Below, one piece after another: positions 7,717 through 16,188 of a stretch of DNA of 64,000 nucleotides (positions are counted from its first letter, which is position 1; every line of letters begins with the position of its first letter). A model generated the notes under the pieces. That model was not told the DNA's origin. It searched no databases and saw nothing but the letters and a program-made list of their open reading frames with translations. The DNA comes from CBDUQN01 sp965369375 (GTDB lineage: Bacteria > Krumholzibacteriota > Krumholzibacteriia > Krumholzibacteriales > Krumholzibacteriaceae): contig CBDUQN010000002.1 in assembly GCA_965369375.1 (NCBI GenBank), positions 1 to 64,000 on the forward strand. The letters are read 5' to 3'. A program made the position numbers and the translations under genes.

Positions 7717-9030
7717 ATGGGTAAAAAGAGAATCCTGATAATGGGCGCTGCCGGAAGGGATTTCCATAACTTCAACGTCCTCTACCGGGAGGATGATTCG
7801 GTCGAGGTGGTGGCGTTTACGGCAACGCAGATTCCCGATATCGAAGGGAGGAAGTATCCGCCCGCTCTCGCGGGCGAGCACTATCCCGACGGGATACCGA
7901 TTCACTCCGAAGATGACCTGCCCGAGCTCATCGAGAAAGAGAAGATAGATGAAGTTGTCTTCTCCTACAGCGACGTTTCGAACCAGTACGTGATGGAGAA
8001 GGCGCAGCTCGTAAACGCCTGCGGGGCGCACCTTACGCTCGTGGGGGCGGCGCAGACCATGGTCGAGAGCTCGAAACCGGTCGTTTCGATCTGCGCCGTG
8101 AGAACGGGGTGCGGCAAGAGCCAGACGACGAGACGTGTCGCCGCTCTCCTGCTCGAGGCAGGGAAGAAGGTCGTTGCGATCAGGCATCCGATGCCGTACG
8201 GCGATCTCGTGAAACAGCGCGTGCAGCGGTTTGCGTCACTCGACGATCTCGTGAAACACAAGTGCACGATAGAGGAGATCGAGGAATACGAACCGCACAT
8301 CGTGAAAGGTGTCGTCGTGTACGCCGGCGTCGATTACGAAGCGATCCTTCGGGAGGCGGAAAAGGAGGCTGATGTCATTCTCTGGGACGGAGGAAACAAC
8401 GATCTTTCGTTTTATAAGAGCGATATATATATCGTAGTTGTCGATCCCCATCGCCCCGGGCACGAAATCATATACTATCCCGGTCTCACCAATCTGCTCC
8501 TCGCCGATGCGGTCGTGATCAACAAGATCGACACGGCCGACCTCTGCGGCGTCGATATCGTCCGTCGCAACGTTGCAACGTTCAATCCGAAGGCTCTCGT
8601 GATCGATGCGGCGAGCCCGCTTTACGTCGAGAACGGATCGCAGATTACCGGCAAGCGGGTGCTCTGTGTCGAGGACGGCCCCACGCTGACGCACGGCGGC
8701 ATGAAGTACGGGGCCGCGGTCATGGCCGCGCAGAAGTTCCAGGCGGCCGAGATCATAGATCCGAGGCCTTATGCGGCGGGCAAGATCGGCCGGACATTCG
8801 AGCGGTATCCCGACGTCGGCAAGCTTCTGCCGGCGATGGGGTACGGGGCGGAGCAGGTGAAGGACCTCGAGGCCACGATCGAAAAAGTCGACTGCGATCT
8901 CGTCGTGATTGGAACACCGATCGATCTCGGACGGATCATCAACATATCGAAACCGTCGGTCAGGGTCATGTACGAGCTCTCAGAGATCGGCAAACCGAAT
9001 CTCAGCGATGCCTTGAGGAGCCTTGTATAG
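7717..9030 (+). CDS. Cyclic 2,3-diphosphoglycerate synthetase-like P-loop protein
   Basis: This 437-residue protein resembles the cyclic 2,3-diphosphoglycerate synthetase family known from methanogens, also seen in many bacterial genomes. The N-terminal half has a Rossmann-like start (RILIMGAAGRDFHNFNVLYR). The centre has a P-loop, VRTGCGKSQTTRR, near residue 135, followed by DVILWDGGNNDLSF and VINKIDTAD, which look like nucleotide-switch motifs of a GTPase-like fold. In methanogens the product is a thermoprotective solute, but in bacteria the role is untested. ATG 7717 follows GGAGGTGAG at 7698-7706 and was chosen over GTG 7702. It sits between the heptose genes and sucC. Confidence in the family is fair and in the reaction low. 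Confidence 0.75.
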   Translation: MGKKRILIMGAAGRDFHNFNVLYREDDSVEVVAFTATQIPDIEGRKYPPALAGEHYPDGIPIHSEDDLPELIEKEKIDEVVFSYSDVSNQYVMEKAQLVNACGAHLTLVGAAQTMVESSKPVVSICAVRTGCGKSQTTRRVAALLLEAGKKVVAIRHPMPYGDLVKQRVQRFASLDDLVKHKCTIEEIEEYEPHIVKGVVVYAGVDYEAILREAEKEADVILWDGGNNDLSFYKSDIYIVVVDPHRPGHEIIYYPGLTNLLLADAVVINKIDTADLCGVDIVRRNVATFNPKALVIDAASPLYVENGSQITGKRVLCVEDGPTLTHGGMKYGAAVMAAQKFQAAEIIDPRPYAAGKIGRTFERYPDVGKLLPAMGYGAEQVKDLEATIEKVDCDLVVIGTPIDLGRIINISKPSVRVMYELSEIGKPNLSDALRSLV

Positions 9031-9095
9031 ATAAAATATATTTTACTTTGTTAACTATTAACGGTGTGCAGTAACTTGATAATTGGAGGTCTGGA

Positions 9096-10229
9096 TTGAA
9101 GATTCACGAAGCGTATGCGAGGAGTATCTTCACCGAGTTCGGTCTTCCCGTGCCGAAGAGCCGCATGATCGCAAAGCCGGAGGAGGCGAAGGAAGCGGCC
9201 GAGGAACTCGGTCTTCCCGTCGTCGTCAAGGCCCAGGTGCTCGTCGGCGGACGGGGCAAGGCCGGTGGGGTCAAGCTCGCTTCGACCCCCGAAGAGGCGG
9301 TTGAGAAGGCAGAGGCGATCTTCGGTATGGATATCAAGGGTTTGACCGTCGAGAAGGTCCTCGTGGCCCATGCGGTTGATATAGAGAGGGAGTTCTATGC
9401 GGGCATCGTCGTCGACCGGCGCACGAGAAAGCCGCTCATGATGGTTTCCCCCGCGGGCGGTATCGATATCGAAGAGGTGGCCCGCACGTCCCCGGAGAAA
9501 ATCATGAAGGTGATCATCGATCCGCTCTGGGGGATGCTCCCGTTCCAGGTCAGGAGCATGACGGCTTTTCTCTCTGATAATAAAGAAGTTGCAAAGCAGA
9601 TAGGTCAGGCGCTCAGGTGTCTCTACCGGGCATTCATGGGTGTCGATGCATCGCTCGCCGAGATCAACCCGCTCGTGGAGAGCCCCGATGGAAAGGTATG
9701 GGCGATCGATGCGAAAATAAATATAGACGATAACGGCCTATTCAGGCAAAAAACAGTAGCCGAGCTGCGTGACGAATCGGCCGAGGACCCGGGCGAGCTC
9801 GAGGCCAGAAACGGCGGCCTTTCATACGTAAAGCTCAACGGAAATATCGGTTGCATCGTTAACGGCGCGGGGCTCGCCATGGCGACGATGGACATGATCA
9901 AGCATTACGGGGCTGAGCCGGCAAACTTTCTCGATATCGGCGGCAGCTCGAGCCCTGAAAAAGTCCTGACCGCGATGCGCATCATACTGCGTGACAAGAA
10001 CGTAAAGTCTATTCTGATAAATATATTTGGCGGGATCACCCGCTGTGACGACGTGGCGAACGGGATCCTCGAGGCAAAGAAGGAGCTCGGAGTCGATGTG
10101 CCGCTCGTCATAAGGCTCACCGGAACAAACGAGGTAGAGGGAAGGGAGATCCTCAGAGGCACCGAGCTCATCCCGGCGGCGACGATGGACGAGGGGGTGC
10201 GCAAGGCGATAGAAGTCGCCGGAGGCTGA
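9096..10229 (+). CDS. sucC: Succinyl-CoA synthetase, beta subunit
   Basis: The beta subunit of succinyl-CoA synthetase holds the ATP-grasp nucleotide site and makes succinate from succinyl-CoA with substrate-level phosphorylation in the TCA cycle. Visible motifs are the N-terminal KIHEAYARSIFTEFGLPVP, VVKAQVLVGGRGKAGGVKLA (ATP-grasp glycine loop), INPLVE with the metal-binding Asn/Glu, and GGSSSPEKVLTAMRIIL in the CoA-ligase-like domain. Length is 377 residues, close to E. coli SucC (388). The start TTG 9096 is set by a well-placed GGAGGT at 9085-9090. The sucD gene follows 95 bases downstream, as expected for this complex. Confidence 0.95.
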   Translation: MKIHEAYARSIFTEFGLPVPKSRMIAKPEEAKEAAEELGLPVVVKAQVLVGGRGKAGGVKLASTPEEAVEKAEAIFGMDIKGLTVEKVLVAHAVDIEREFYAGIVVDRRTRKPLMMVSPAGGIDIEEVARTSPEKIMKVIIDPLWGMLPFQVRSMTAFLSDNKEVAKQIGQALRCLYRAFMGVDASLAEINPLVESPDGKVWAIDAKINIDDNGLFRQKTVAELRDESAEDPGELEARNGGLSYVKLNGNIGCIVNGAGLAMATMDMIKHYGAEPANFLDIGGSSSPEKVLTAMRIILRDKNVKSILINIFGGITRCDDVANGILEAKKELGVDVPLVIRLTGTNEVEGREILRGTELIPAATMDEGVRKAIEVAGG

Positions 10230-10324
10230 TACTATATAAAAAAGCGAACCAGGCACGGGGACGTGCGATGGTGGGGATGGGTCCTGATAACGGGCTCTAA
10301 TATGAAAATAAAAAGGAGGATACG

Positions 10325-11197
10325 TTGAGCGTTCTCGTAGATAAAAATACCAAGGTTGTCGTCCAGGGTATCACGGGCAGGGATGGGGCGTTTCACACGA
10401 AGCAGATGGTGGCGTACGGGACGAACGTTGTCGGCGGCGTTACACCCGGCAAGGGCGGGCAGAAGACCGATGACGGCGTTCCGATATTCAACACGATGGC
10501 GGAGGCTGTGGGTGAGACCGGAGCGAATACGAGTGTCGTCTACGTTCCGGCGGCCTTTGCATCCGATGCGATATGCGAGGCGGCAGATGCGGGGGTAACG
10601 CTCGTCGTTTGCATAACGGAGGGGATACCCGTCACCGACATGGTCAGGGTTCTACCCTATATCCGCGAGCGGGGGGCACGGCTCATCGGTCCCAACTGTC
10701 CCGGTATCATTTCCCCCGGCAGGGCGAAGGTCGGGATTATGCCCGGCGACATACACAGGGAAGGTCCGGTCGGGGTCGTATCGCGCAGCGGGACGCTCAC
10801 CTATGAAATCGTCTATCACCTCACTGAAAACGGCTTCGGCCAGTCGACGTGCATCGGGATCGGTGGCGATCCGATCGTCGGCACGAACATCCTCGACGGC
10901 CTCGCTCTCTTCGCCGCGGACGAACAGACCGAAGCGGTGGTCCTGATCGGTGAGATCGGCGGAAGTGATGAGGAGGAGGCCGCCGCGATCATTGCGGACG
11001 CCTATCCGAAGAAGGTCGCCGCCTTTATCGCCGGCCGGACGGCGCCGCCGGGCAAGCGCATGGGTCATGCGGGAGCAATCGTAACGGGAGGTACGGGAAC
11101 GGCGGCGGAGAAGATCGCGGCCTTCGAGCAGGCCGGCGTCGAAGTCGCCGAAACGCCCGCCGGCGTGGCCGATATAATAAGAGGCCTACTCTCTTGA
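10325..11197 (+). CDS. sucD: Succinyl-CoA synthetase, alpha subunit
   Basis: The alpha subunit binds CoA and carries the phosphorylated histidine of the TCA-cycle enzyme. The sequence shows the N-terminal CoA-binding region VVVQGITGRDGAFHTKQM, GPNCPGIISPG, GDPIVGTNILDGL, and the phospho-His248 in KRMGHAGAIVTGG. Length is 290 residues, as in E. coli. The start is TTG 10325, preceded by AAGGAGG just upstream. It pairs with sucC directly upstream. A 20-bp tandem repeat begins right after the stop codon. Confidence 0.95.
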   Translation: MSVLVDKNTKVVVQGITGRDGAFHTKQMVAYGTNVVGGVTPGKGGQKTDDGVPIFNTMAEAVGETGANTSVVYVPAAFASDAICEAADAGVTLVVCITEGIPVTDMVRVLPYIRERGARLIGPNCPGIISPGRAKVGIMPGDIHREGPVGVVSRSGTLTYEIVYHLTENGFGQSTCIGIGGDPIVGTNILDGLALFAADEQTEAVVLIGEIGGSDEEEAAAIIADAYPKKVAAFIAGRTAPPGKRMGHAGAIVTGGTGTAAEKIAAFEQAGVEVAETPAGVADIIRGLLS

Positions 11198-11204
11198 ACC
11201 GGTG

Positions 11205-11330
11205 TAAACCGGTGTGGATCGGTGTGAACGGTGTGGATAGGTGTAAACCGGTGTGGATAGGTGTAAACCGGTGTGGATAGGTGTGAACGGTGTGGATAGG
11301 TGTGAACCGGTATGAACCGATGCGAATGCG
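11205..11330. repeat. 20-bp tandem repeat with five DnaA-box-like 9-mers between sucD and ndk
   Basis: About six units of a 19-20 bp repeat, each made of two related 10-mers (GGTGTGGATA and GGTGTAAACC). Within it the 9-mer TGTGGATAG occurs at 11232, 11252, 11272 and 11291, and TGTGGATCG at 11213. The first four differ from the inverse DnaA box TGTGGATAA by one base. Spacing is 19-20 bp, two helical turns, all in one orientation. It is followed by an A8T5 tract (about 11358-11370). Units degrade at the 3' end (GGTATGAACC, GATGCGAATG). It could be a protein-binding array or only a minisatellite. The region 11198-11400 has no gene on the plus strand. Confidence 0.85.
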
Positions 11331-11400
11331 TGTGAGGCATGGCAGGATGATAAGCAGAAAAAAAATTTTTGGATAAAGGCCGCGTTTCCTGGAGGAATCG

Positions 11401-11805
11401 TTGGAAAAAACGTTTCTCATGATCAAACCGGAAGTCGTTAAAGCAGGCAAACACTTGGAGATAATAGCGATTCTCGAGGAAAATGGTTTTACCGTAGTGC
11501 GACGGAGAGATTTTCGGTTCAGCGAGGAACTGGCTCGCCGATTCTACGCGGTCCATGATGGGAAGGAGTTCTACGAGCCGCTCGTACGGTACATGATCTC
11601 GGGTCCCGTAGCCTGTCTCGAACTCGAGCGCAGGGATGCCGTGAGGGCTCTCAGGGATCTTGTGGGCGCGACGAATCCCGAAGAGGCGAAACCGGGCACG
11701 ATCAGGCACCGGTATGGCACCGATACGAGGCATAATTCGGTCCACGCCGCGGACTCGATCGAGTCGGCACAAAAAGAGCTTGCTATCGTGTTTCCCGGCT
11801 CGTAG
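11401..11805 (+). CDS. ndk: Nucleoside diphosphate kinase
   Basis: Ndk transfers the terminal phosphate of ATP to nucleoside diphosphates through a phosphohistidine. The 134-residue sequence has KTFLMIKPEVVKAG at the start, YMISGPV, the nucleotide site GATNPEEAKPGTIRHRYG, and the active His115 in HNSVHAADS. Length and motifs are standard. The start is TTG 11401, preceded by CTGGAGGAATCG (GGAGG about 6 bases upstream). It lies 204 bases after sucD, beyond the repeat array, so it may have its own promoter in the A/T-rich stretch. Confidence 0.95.
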   Translation: MEKTFLMIKPEVVKAGKHLEIIAILEENGFTVVRRRDFRFSEELARRFYAVHDGKEFYEPLVRYMISGPVACLELERRDAVRALRDLVGATNPEEAKPGTIRHRYGTDTRHNSVHAADSIESAQKELAIVFPGS

Positions 11806-11817
11806 TATACATGCTTT

Positions 11818-12378
11818 ATGAAAAAGGATCTTCCAGAGATGGAGGTGAAACTCGGCCGCAACGCCGAGCGCGAGTCCTTTTCATTTCACGATCGATTTCC
11901 TGTTTCTACGCGGGACGGGGGCTCGGTCGAGTGTGATACAAAGGTGACCGGCACGGTCGCGAAGAGCGGCGGCCGGCTGCTGCTCGACGCTGAGGTGACA
12001 TGCGGGATCGGGGTCGTATGCAGCAGATGCCTCGAGGAGTTCACGCTGAGCGTGAAAACGGGTTTTAGCCTCGTCTTTCACCGGGGGGAAGGGGCGAATA
12101 TCCCCGGAGGGGAATCGGATGTCCCGGGCGGAACCGATACAGACGATTTCATTATTTTGTCGGATGTTACGGAAACCCGCCACGATATCTTTCCCCGGGT
12201 GAAAGAGGAGATTCTGCTCGAGATGCCGATCAGGTTTCTCTGCAGCGAGGATTGTAAGGGAATTTGCAGCCGGTGCGGCGTCAACCTGAACAAGGGCGGC
12301 TGCGAGTGCGATGACGCCAAGGAGGACCCCCGTTGGGCGCCGCTCAAAAACATATTGAAAAAGAAAGAGAATAGTTGA
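11818..12378 (+). CDS. yceD: YceD/DUF177 family protein
   Basis: YceD proteins are encoded almost always directly before rpmF (L32) and have been linked to 23S rRNA processing or accumulation. The 186-residue protein shows the DUF177 features: CSRCLEEFTLSVKTGF in the centre, an acidic DFIILSD stretch, LLEMPIRFLCSEDCKGIC, then CSRCGVNLNKGGCEC at the end with its Cys pairs. Those Cys residues may bind zinc in this subfamily. It starts 13 bases after ndk at an ATG and is followed by rpmF after 28 bases. The context supports the name strongly. Confidence 0.85.
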   Translation: MKKDLPEMEVKLGRNAERESFSFHDRFPVSTRDGGSVECDTKVTGTVAKSGGRLLLDAEVTCGIGVVCSRCLEEFTLSVKTGFSLVFHRGEGANIPGGESDVPGGTDTDDFIILSDVTETRHDIFPRVKEEILLEMPIRFLCSEDCKGICSRCGVNLNKGGCECDDAKEDPRWAPLKNILKKKENS

Positions 12379-12406
12379 ATATTCCCCGGAAACGGGAAGG
12401 AAGGTC

Positions 12407-12595
12407 ATGGCAGTACCGAAAAGAAAGGTATCGAAAGCTAGAAAAAGAAAGCGCAGGGCGCACTGGAAGGCAAAGGCTCCAACCCTTTCGAGATGCTCGC
12501 ACTGCCATCAGACGAAGCCGCCTCATGTCGTATGTCCGAACTGCGGCTACTATGCGGGAAGGGAATTCATAAAGCCCAAGGAAGAAGAAGCTTAG
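12407..12595 (+). CDS. rpmF: Ribosomal protein L32
   Basis: A 62-residue ribosomal large-subunit protein. It begins MAVPKRKVSKARKRKRRAHW, the typical basic start of L32, and carries a four-Cys zinc ribbon (CSHC, then CPNCGYY). The ATG follows GGAAGGAAGG closely. It sits in the usual yceD-rpmF-plsX order at the head of a fatty-acid operon, where ribosome and lipid synthesis genes are co-transcribed in many bacteria. Confidence 0.96.
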   Translation: MAVPKRKVSKARKRKRRAHWKAKAPTLSRCSHCHQTKPPHVVCPNCGYYAGREFIKPKEEEA

Positions 12596-12681
12596 GTGGT
12601 TTTCCTTCTGTGAGATAGTGCAACCGCTACTTGAGTTCCCTCGTTCGGAGTTCTTGTAAGGGGGTTCGCTACGGAGGGGCT

Positions 12682-13698
12682 ATGAAGATAGCTTTGGATG
12701 CGATGGGGGGAGATCGGGCACCGGCGGAAATCGTCGATGGGGCGTTTGAGGCTGCAGAGGCGGTGTCCGGGCGGTTCGGGATCGTGCTTGTCGGCAAACA
12801 GGATGTCGTCGAGAGTTATATCGCCGAGAAGGGGTACCGGTCCGATAAGGTAGAGATCGTTCACGCGTCCGAGATAGTCGGGATGTCCGAGAGTCCGGTA
12901 ACGGCTATCAGGCGGAAGCGGGAGTCCTCGATCTCGATCGCCATGAAGCTCCAGAAAGACGGGGAGGTTCGTGCCGTCGTGAGCGCAGGCAACACCGGCG
13001 CCGTGGTGGCGAGCTCGCTTCTCTCTCTCGGCCGCATACGGGGCATCAACAGGCCCGCGATCGCTATCTTCGTGCCGACGCGCAACGGCGGCACCGTTCT
13101 TCTCGACGGGGGCGCGAACTCCGATTGCGATCCGAACAACCTGCTCCAGTTCGGAATGATGGGCTCCGTCTTTGCCGAGACCTTTCTCGAGAGAAAGAGC
13201 CCGAAGGTGGGGCTCCTGAGCATCGGTGAGGAACGTTCGAAGGGAAACGAGCTCGTGCGTGGAGCGCATGAGCTTTTCGATAAGAGCGATCTGAATTTTG
13301 TCGGCAACGTCGAAGGGAGAGACATATTCGGCGGGGCTGTAGATGTGGTTGTCACGGACGGATTTGTCGGGAACGTGATTTTAAAATTTACTGAGAGTAT
13401 TATATCGTATATCAATTCCCTTGTCAGGGAAGAGGTTGCGAAGTTCCCGCTGGCGAAAATCGGCGCGGCCCTGATGCGGCCCGCATTCCGCGGGGTCAAG
13501 CGCACGCTCGATTATGCCGAGTACGGCGGCGCGCCGCTTCTCGGCATCAATGGTGTAGTGATCATATGCCACGGGGGCAGCTCAGCGAGGGCGGTAAAGA
13601 ACGCCCTGCTCGCCGCCGAGCGATTCGTCACGAGCGGTATCAACGAGCGAATCAGGAACAAGGCCGAGGAGCTTGAGCATAAAGCGCAGACAAAATAA
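12682..13698 (+). CDS. plsX: Phosphate acyltransferase PlsX
   Basis: PlsX turns acyl-ACP and phosphate into acyl-phosphate, the donor for PlsY in phospholipid synthesis. Motifs: MKIALDAMGGDRAPAEIVDG at the start, VVSAGNTGAVVASSL, DGGANSDCDPNNLLQFG, SIGEERSKGNELV and VVTDGFVGNVILKF. The ORF opens at TTG 12631, but ATG 12682 gives the exact family N-terminus and follows GGAGGGG at 12673-12679. Its 3' end overlaps the first codons of the fabH remnant by about 26 bases. Confidence 0.95.
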   Translation: MKIALDAMGGDRAPAEIVDGAFEAAEAVSGRFGIVLVGKQDVVESYIAEKGYRSDKVEIVHASEIVGMSESPVTAIRRKRESSISIAMKLQKDGEVRAVVSAGNTGAVVASSLLSLGRIRGINRPAIAIFVPTRNGGTVLLDGGANSDCDPNNLLQFGMMGSVFAETFLERKSPKVGLLSIGEERSKGNELVRGAHELFDKSDLNFVGNVEGRDIFGGAVDVVVTDGFVGNVILKFTESIISYINSLVREEVAKFPLAKIGAALMRPAFRGVKRTLDYAEYGGAPLLGINGVVIICHGGSSARAVKNALLAAERFVTSGINERIRNKAEELEHKAQTK

Positions 13699-14388
13699 CG
13701 GGGGCGCAAAGATCACGGGGATCGGTTACTGCCTCCCCGAGATCGTTCTCTCGAACCATGATTTCGAGAAGTTTCTCGATACATCGGATGAGTGGATCGT
13801 AACGATAACGGGGATCAGGGGGCGGCGTATGGCGCGGGTCGACGAGGCGTCGAGTGACAAGGCCATCGAAGCCTCCTGAAAGGCGATAAAGGACGCCGGC
13901 GTCAAGCCGGAAGATATCAATCTGGGTATCGTCGGTACCGTAACTCCCGACATGCATTTTTTCCTCGTGCGCCAGTATCGTCCAGGACAAAATCGGCGCA
14001 ACGCAGGCCGTTGACGGAGGAACGTCTCAAGGCGCGCGAGCAGTATGTAAAGATGAAGGGTGACGGTTTGTTCAAATAGGCGGGCAAGGCCATGGTCGAT
14101 GCGAGCAGGTAGGTATTGAAAGAAGTTCATATGAAGTCCGAGGAGATCGATTTTCTCATCCCGCATCAGGCGAATGTGCGGATAATCGAAGGTGTGAGGA
14201 AGAGGTTGAAATTACCGGAAGAAAAAGTTGTTGTGAACATAGATAGTATTGGCAATACTTCTGCGGCGAGCATCCCGATCGCGCCCGGTGAGATAAAGGA
14301 GCAGGGGTTGCTCACGAAGGGGGACGCGGTCCTCATGGCCGGCTTCGGCGGAGGCCTCACATGGGGCGCCGTCCTCATGGAGTATTAG
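13673..14388 (+). pseudogene. fabH: Decayed fabH (beta-ketoacyl-ACP synthase III)
   Basis: FabH starts fatty acid synthesis by joining acetyl-CoA to malonyl-ACP. Here only the two ends remain. The N-terminal part reads KITGIGYCLPEIVLSNHDFE to TPDM, with a TGA stop inside it at 13877-13879. A frame change follows at a T6 run (13957-13962), after which CASIVQDKIGAT is recognisable. About 110 codons are then missing near 14010, including the active-site Cys region. The C-terminal part (YVKMKGDGLFK to WGAVLMEY) keeps PHQANVRIIE and NTSAASIP but holds TAG stops at 14077-14079 and 14110-14112. The three parts use three frames. Its neighbours plsX, fabD, fabG, acpP and fabF are intact. The largest remaining fragment (from about 14116) lacks the catalytic Cys. 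Confidence 0.93.
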
Positions 14389-14416
14389 ACGCAATATTCA
14401 GAGGGAGAAGGCAGCG

Positions 14417-15358
14417 GTGAAAGCAGCAATGATATTTCCGGGGCAGGGTTCCCAATCCGTCGGCATGGCGAGGGATCTCTATGAATCCTTCCCGAAAGTG
14501 GCCGAGCTGTATAGGGAGGCCGACGAGATACTGGGATTTTCCCTGTCGCGCGTATCATTTCAGGGCGATGCAGAGTTTCTCACGGAGACGAGGAACGCAC
14601 AGCCGGCGATTCTTCTCCACAGCATTGCTGTAAGCCGCGTATTACAGGATGAGGGAGGGGTCGAACCGGCCATCGTCGCGGGACACAGTCTCGGTGAGTA
14701 CTCATCGCTCGTCGCCGCCGGCGTGATCGGAGAAATGGACGCGCTCAGAATCGTGCGAAAGCGCGGCGAGCTCATGTTTGAAGAAGGGAAGAGGCATCCC
14801 GGCACGATGGCCGCCGTTATCGGTTTGGATAGAGATCAGATCGAGTTAGTATGCAATGAGTCATCCGGAGAACAAATTGTGGTGGTGGCCAATATAAATT
14901 CTCCCGGACAAACTGTTATCTCGGGCCATATAGACGCGGTGGAGCGGGCGATGAAGCTCGCCGAAGAGCGGGGTGCGCGCAAGACGGTCCGCCTCAGCGT
15001 GAGCGGCGCCTTTCATTCGCCTCTCGTGGCGGAAGCCCAGGAAGAGCTTATCGATTATTTAAATAATTTTGATTTCTACGACGCGCGAGTCGATGTCATA
15101 TGCAACGCTGACGCACAACCGATCCGGAAAAAAGAGGCGATCATCGATGCGCTCTCGAGGCAGCTCACGAGTCCCGTTCTCTGGTCGGATTCGATGAGGG
15201 TCCTTCTTTCCAAGTGGGACGGGCCCGTCATGGAGGTCGGTCCCGGGCGCGTGCTGACCGGACTTCTGAAACGGATAGACAGGGGCAGAGAGATGCGTGC
15301 CGTAGGGACTGCGGAAGAGCTCGGCGTCTTCGCCCAGTCAGAGACTGATTTGGTGTGA
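14417..15358 (+). CDS. fabD: Malonyl-CoA:ACP transacylase
   Basis: FabD moves malonyl from CoA to ACP for chain elongation. The 313-residue protein has MIFPGQGSQSVGM at the start, the nucleophile Ser91 in GHSLGEYSSLVAAG, and the catalytic His in SGAFHSPLV near residue 200. VGPGRVLTGLLKRI closes the domain. The start is GTG 14417, with GAGGGAGAAGG just upstream. It follows the fabH remnant by 28 bases and leads into fabG after 49 bases. Confidence 0.95.
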   Translation: MKAAMIFPGQGSQSVGMARDLYESFPKVAELYREADEILGFSLSRVSFQGDAEFLTETRNAQPAILLHSIAVSRVLQDEGGVEPAIVAGHSLGEYSSLVAAGVIGEMDALRIVRKRGELMFEEGKRHPGTMAAVIGLDRDQIELVCNESSGEQIVVVANINSPGQTVISGHIDAVERAMKLAEERGARKTVRLSVSGAFHSPLVAEAQEELIDYLNNFDFYDARVDVICNADAQPIRKKEAIIDALSRQLTSPVLWSDSMRVLLSKWDGPVMEVGPGRVLTGLLKRIDRGREMRAVGTAEELGVFAQSETDLV

Positions 15359-15407
15359 AGCTTGTGCTTTACGCAATTCGCTAATTCTGGTATATACATC
15401 AATTCGT

Positions 15408-16154
15408 ATGCTGGGTATTGAAGGAAAGACGGCGATCGTAACGGGAGCGGGTCAGGGTATCGGCCGCGACATAGCGCTGCTGCTCGCAGAGCATGGTACG
15501 GACGTTGCCGTGATCGACGTGAACCTTGCCGGAGCCGAAGAAACGGTATCGCTGCTTGGGCAACAGGGCCGCGAAGGTCTTGCGCTCGAGTGCGATATCG
15601 GCGATGCGAGCCGGGTGGAGGAGACCGTTTCACGAATCCTGAAGTGGCACGATCAGGTCCATTTCCTGGTAAATAACGCCGGGATAACGAGGGACAATCT
15701 ACTGCTTCGCATGTCGGAAGCGGAATGGGAAAGTGTTATTCGGGTCAATCTGACCGGAACGTATAATGTCACCAAGGCCGTTTCCAAACACATGGTCAAG
15801 AAACGGTTCGGGCGCATCGTGAGCATCTCGTCGGTTATCGGTGTGATGGGCAACGCGGGGCAGAGCAACTATGCGGCGAGCAAGGCGGGGATCATTGGCT
15901 TTACGAAAGCGGTTGCGAAGGAGCTCGCGGGGCGTAATATCAATGTCAACGCCATCGCGCCCGGATTCATCGAAACGGCGATGACCGGTTCGCTTTCCGA
16001 AGATGTGGTCGAACAGATGCGGCGGCTCATACCGCTCGGCAGGTTCGGCGGCGGCGGCGACGTTGCGAATATCGTACTGTTCCTTCTTTCTGAACTTTCG
16101 AGCTATGTCACAGGTCAGGTGATCCGCTGTGACGGTGGCATGGTGATGTCCTAA
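15408..16154 (+). CDS. fabG: 3-oxoacyl-ACP reductase
   Basis: An NADPH-dependent short-chain dehydrogenase that reduces 3-oxoacyl-ACP. It shows the cofactor loop TGAGQGIGR, NNAG at about 89-92, and the catalytic set Asn114, Ser142, Tyr155 and Lys159 (YAASK). The 248-residue length and the FabG-like C-terminus (GQVIRCDGGMVMS) support the name over other SDRs, and its place between fabD and acpP makes it firm. Starts at ATG 15408. Confidence 0.95.
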   Translation: MLGIEGKTAIVTGAGQGIGRDIALLLAEHGTDVAVIDVNLAGAEETVSLLGQQGREGLALECDIGDASRVEETVSRILKWHDQVHFLVNNAGITRDNLLLRMSEAEWESVIRVNLTGTYNVTKAVSKHMVKKRFGRIVSISSVIGVMGNAGQSNYAASKAGIIGFTKAVAKELAGRNINVNAIAPGFIETAMTGSLSEDVVEQMRRLIPLGRFGGGGDVANIVLFLLSELSSYVTGQVIRCDGGMVMS

Positions 16155-16188
16155 AAACGAGATACCTTAACAGGAGGTGCACCGGTCC

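Noticed and set aside
11205..11330. CRISPR array
   Set aside because: The units are direct 20-bp repeats without unique spacers, and no cas gene is in the window.
11198..11400. Chromosome origin
   Set aside because: There is no strand switch, no dnaA or dnaN and no GC-skew evidence available, so only a DnaA-box-like array is claimed.
11065..11772. Minus-strand ORF with His/Thr/Pro-rich repeats after sucD
   Set aside because: The low-complexity part is the antisense of the 20-bp tandem array, and the rest overlaps ndk and sucD.
13673..14388. Programmed frameshift or stop read-through in fabH
   Set aside because: Three stops, two frame changes and a deletion of the catalytic region cannot be explained by recoding.
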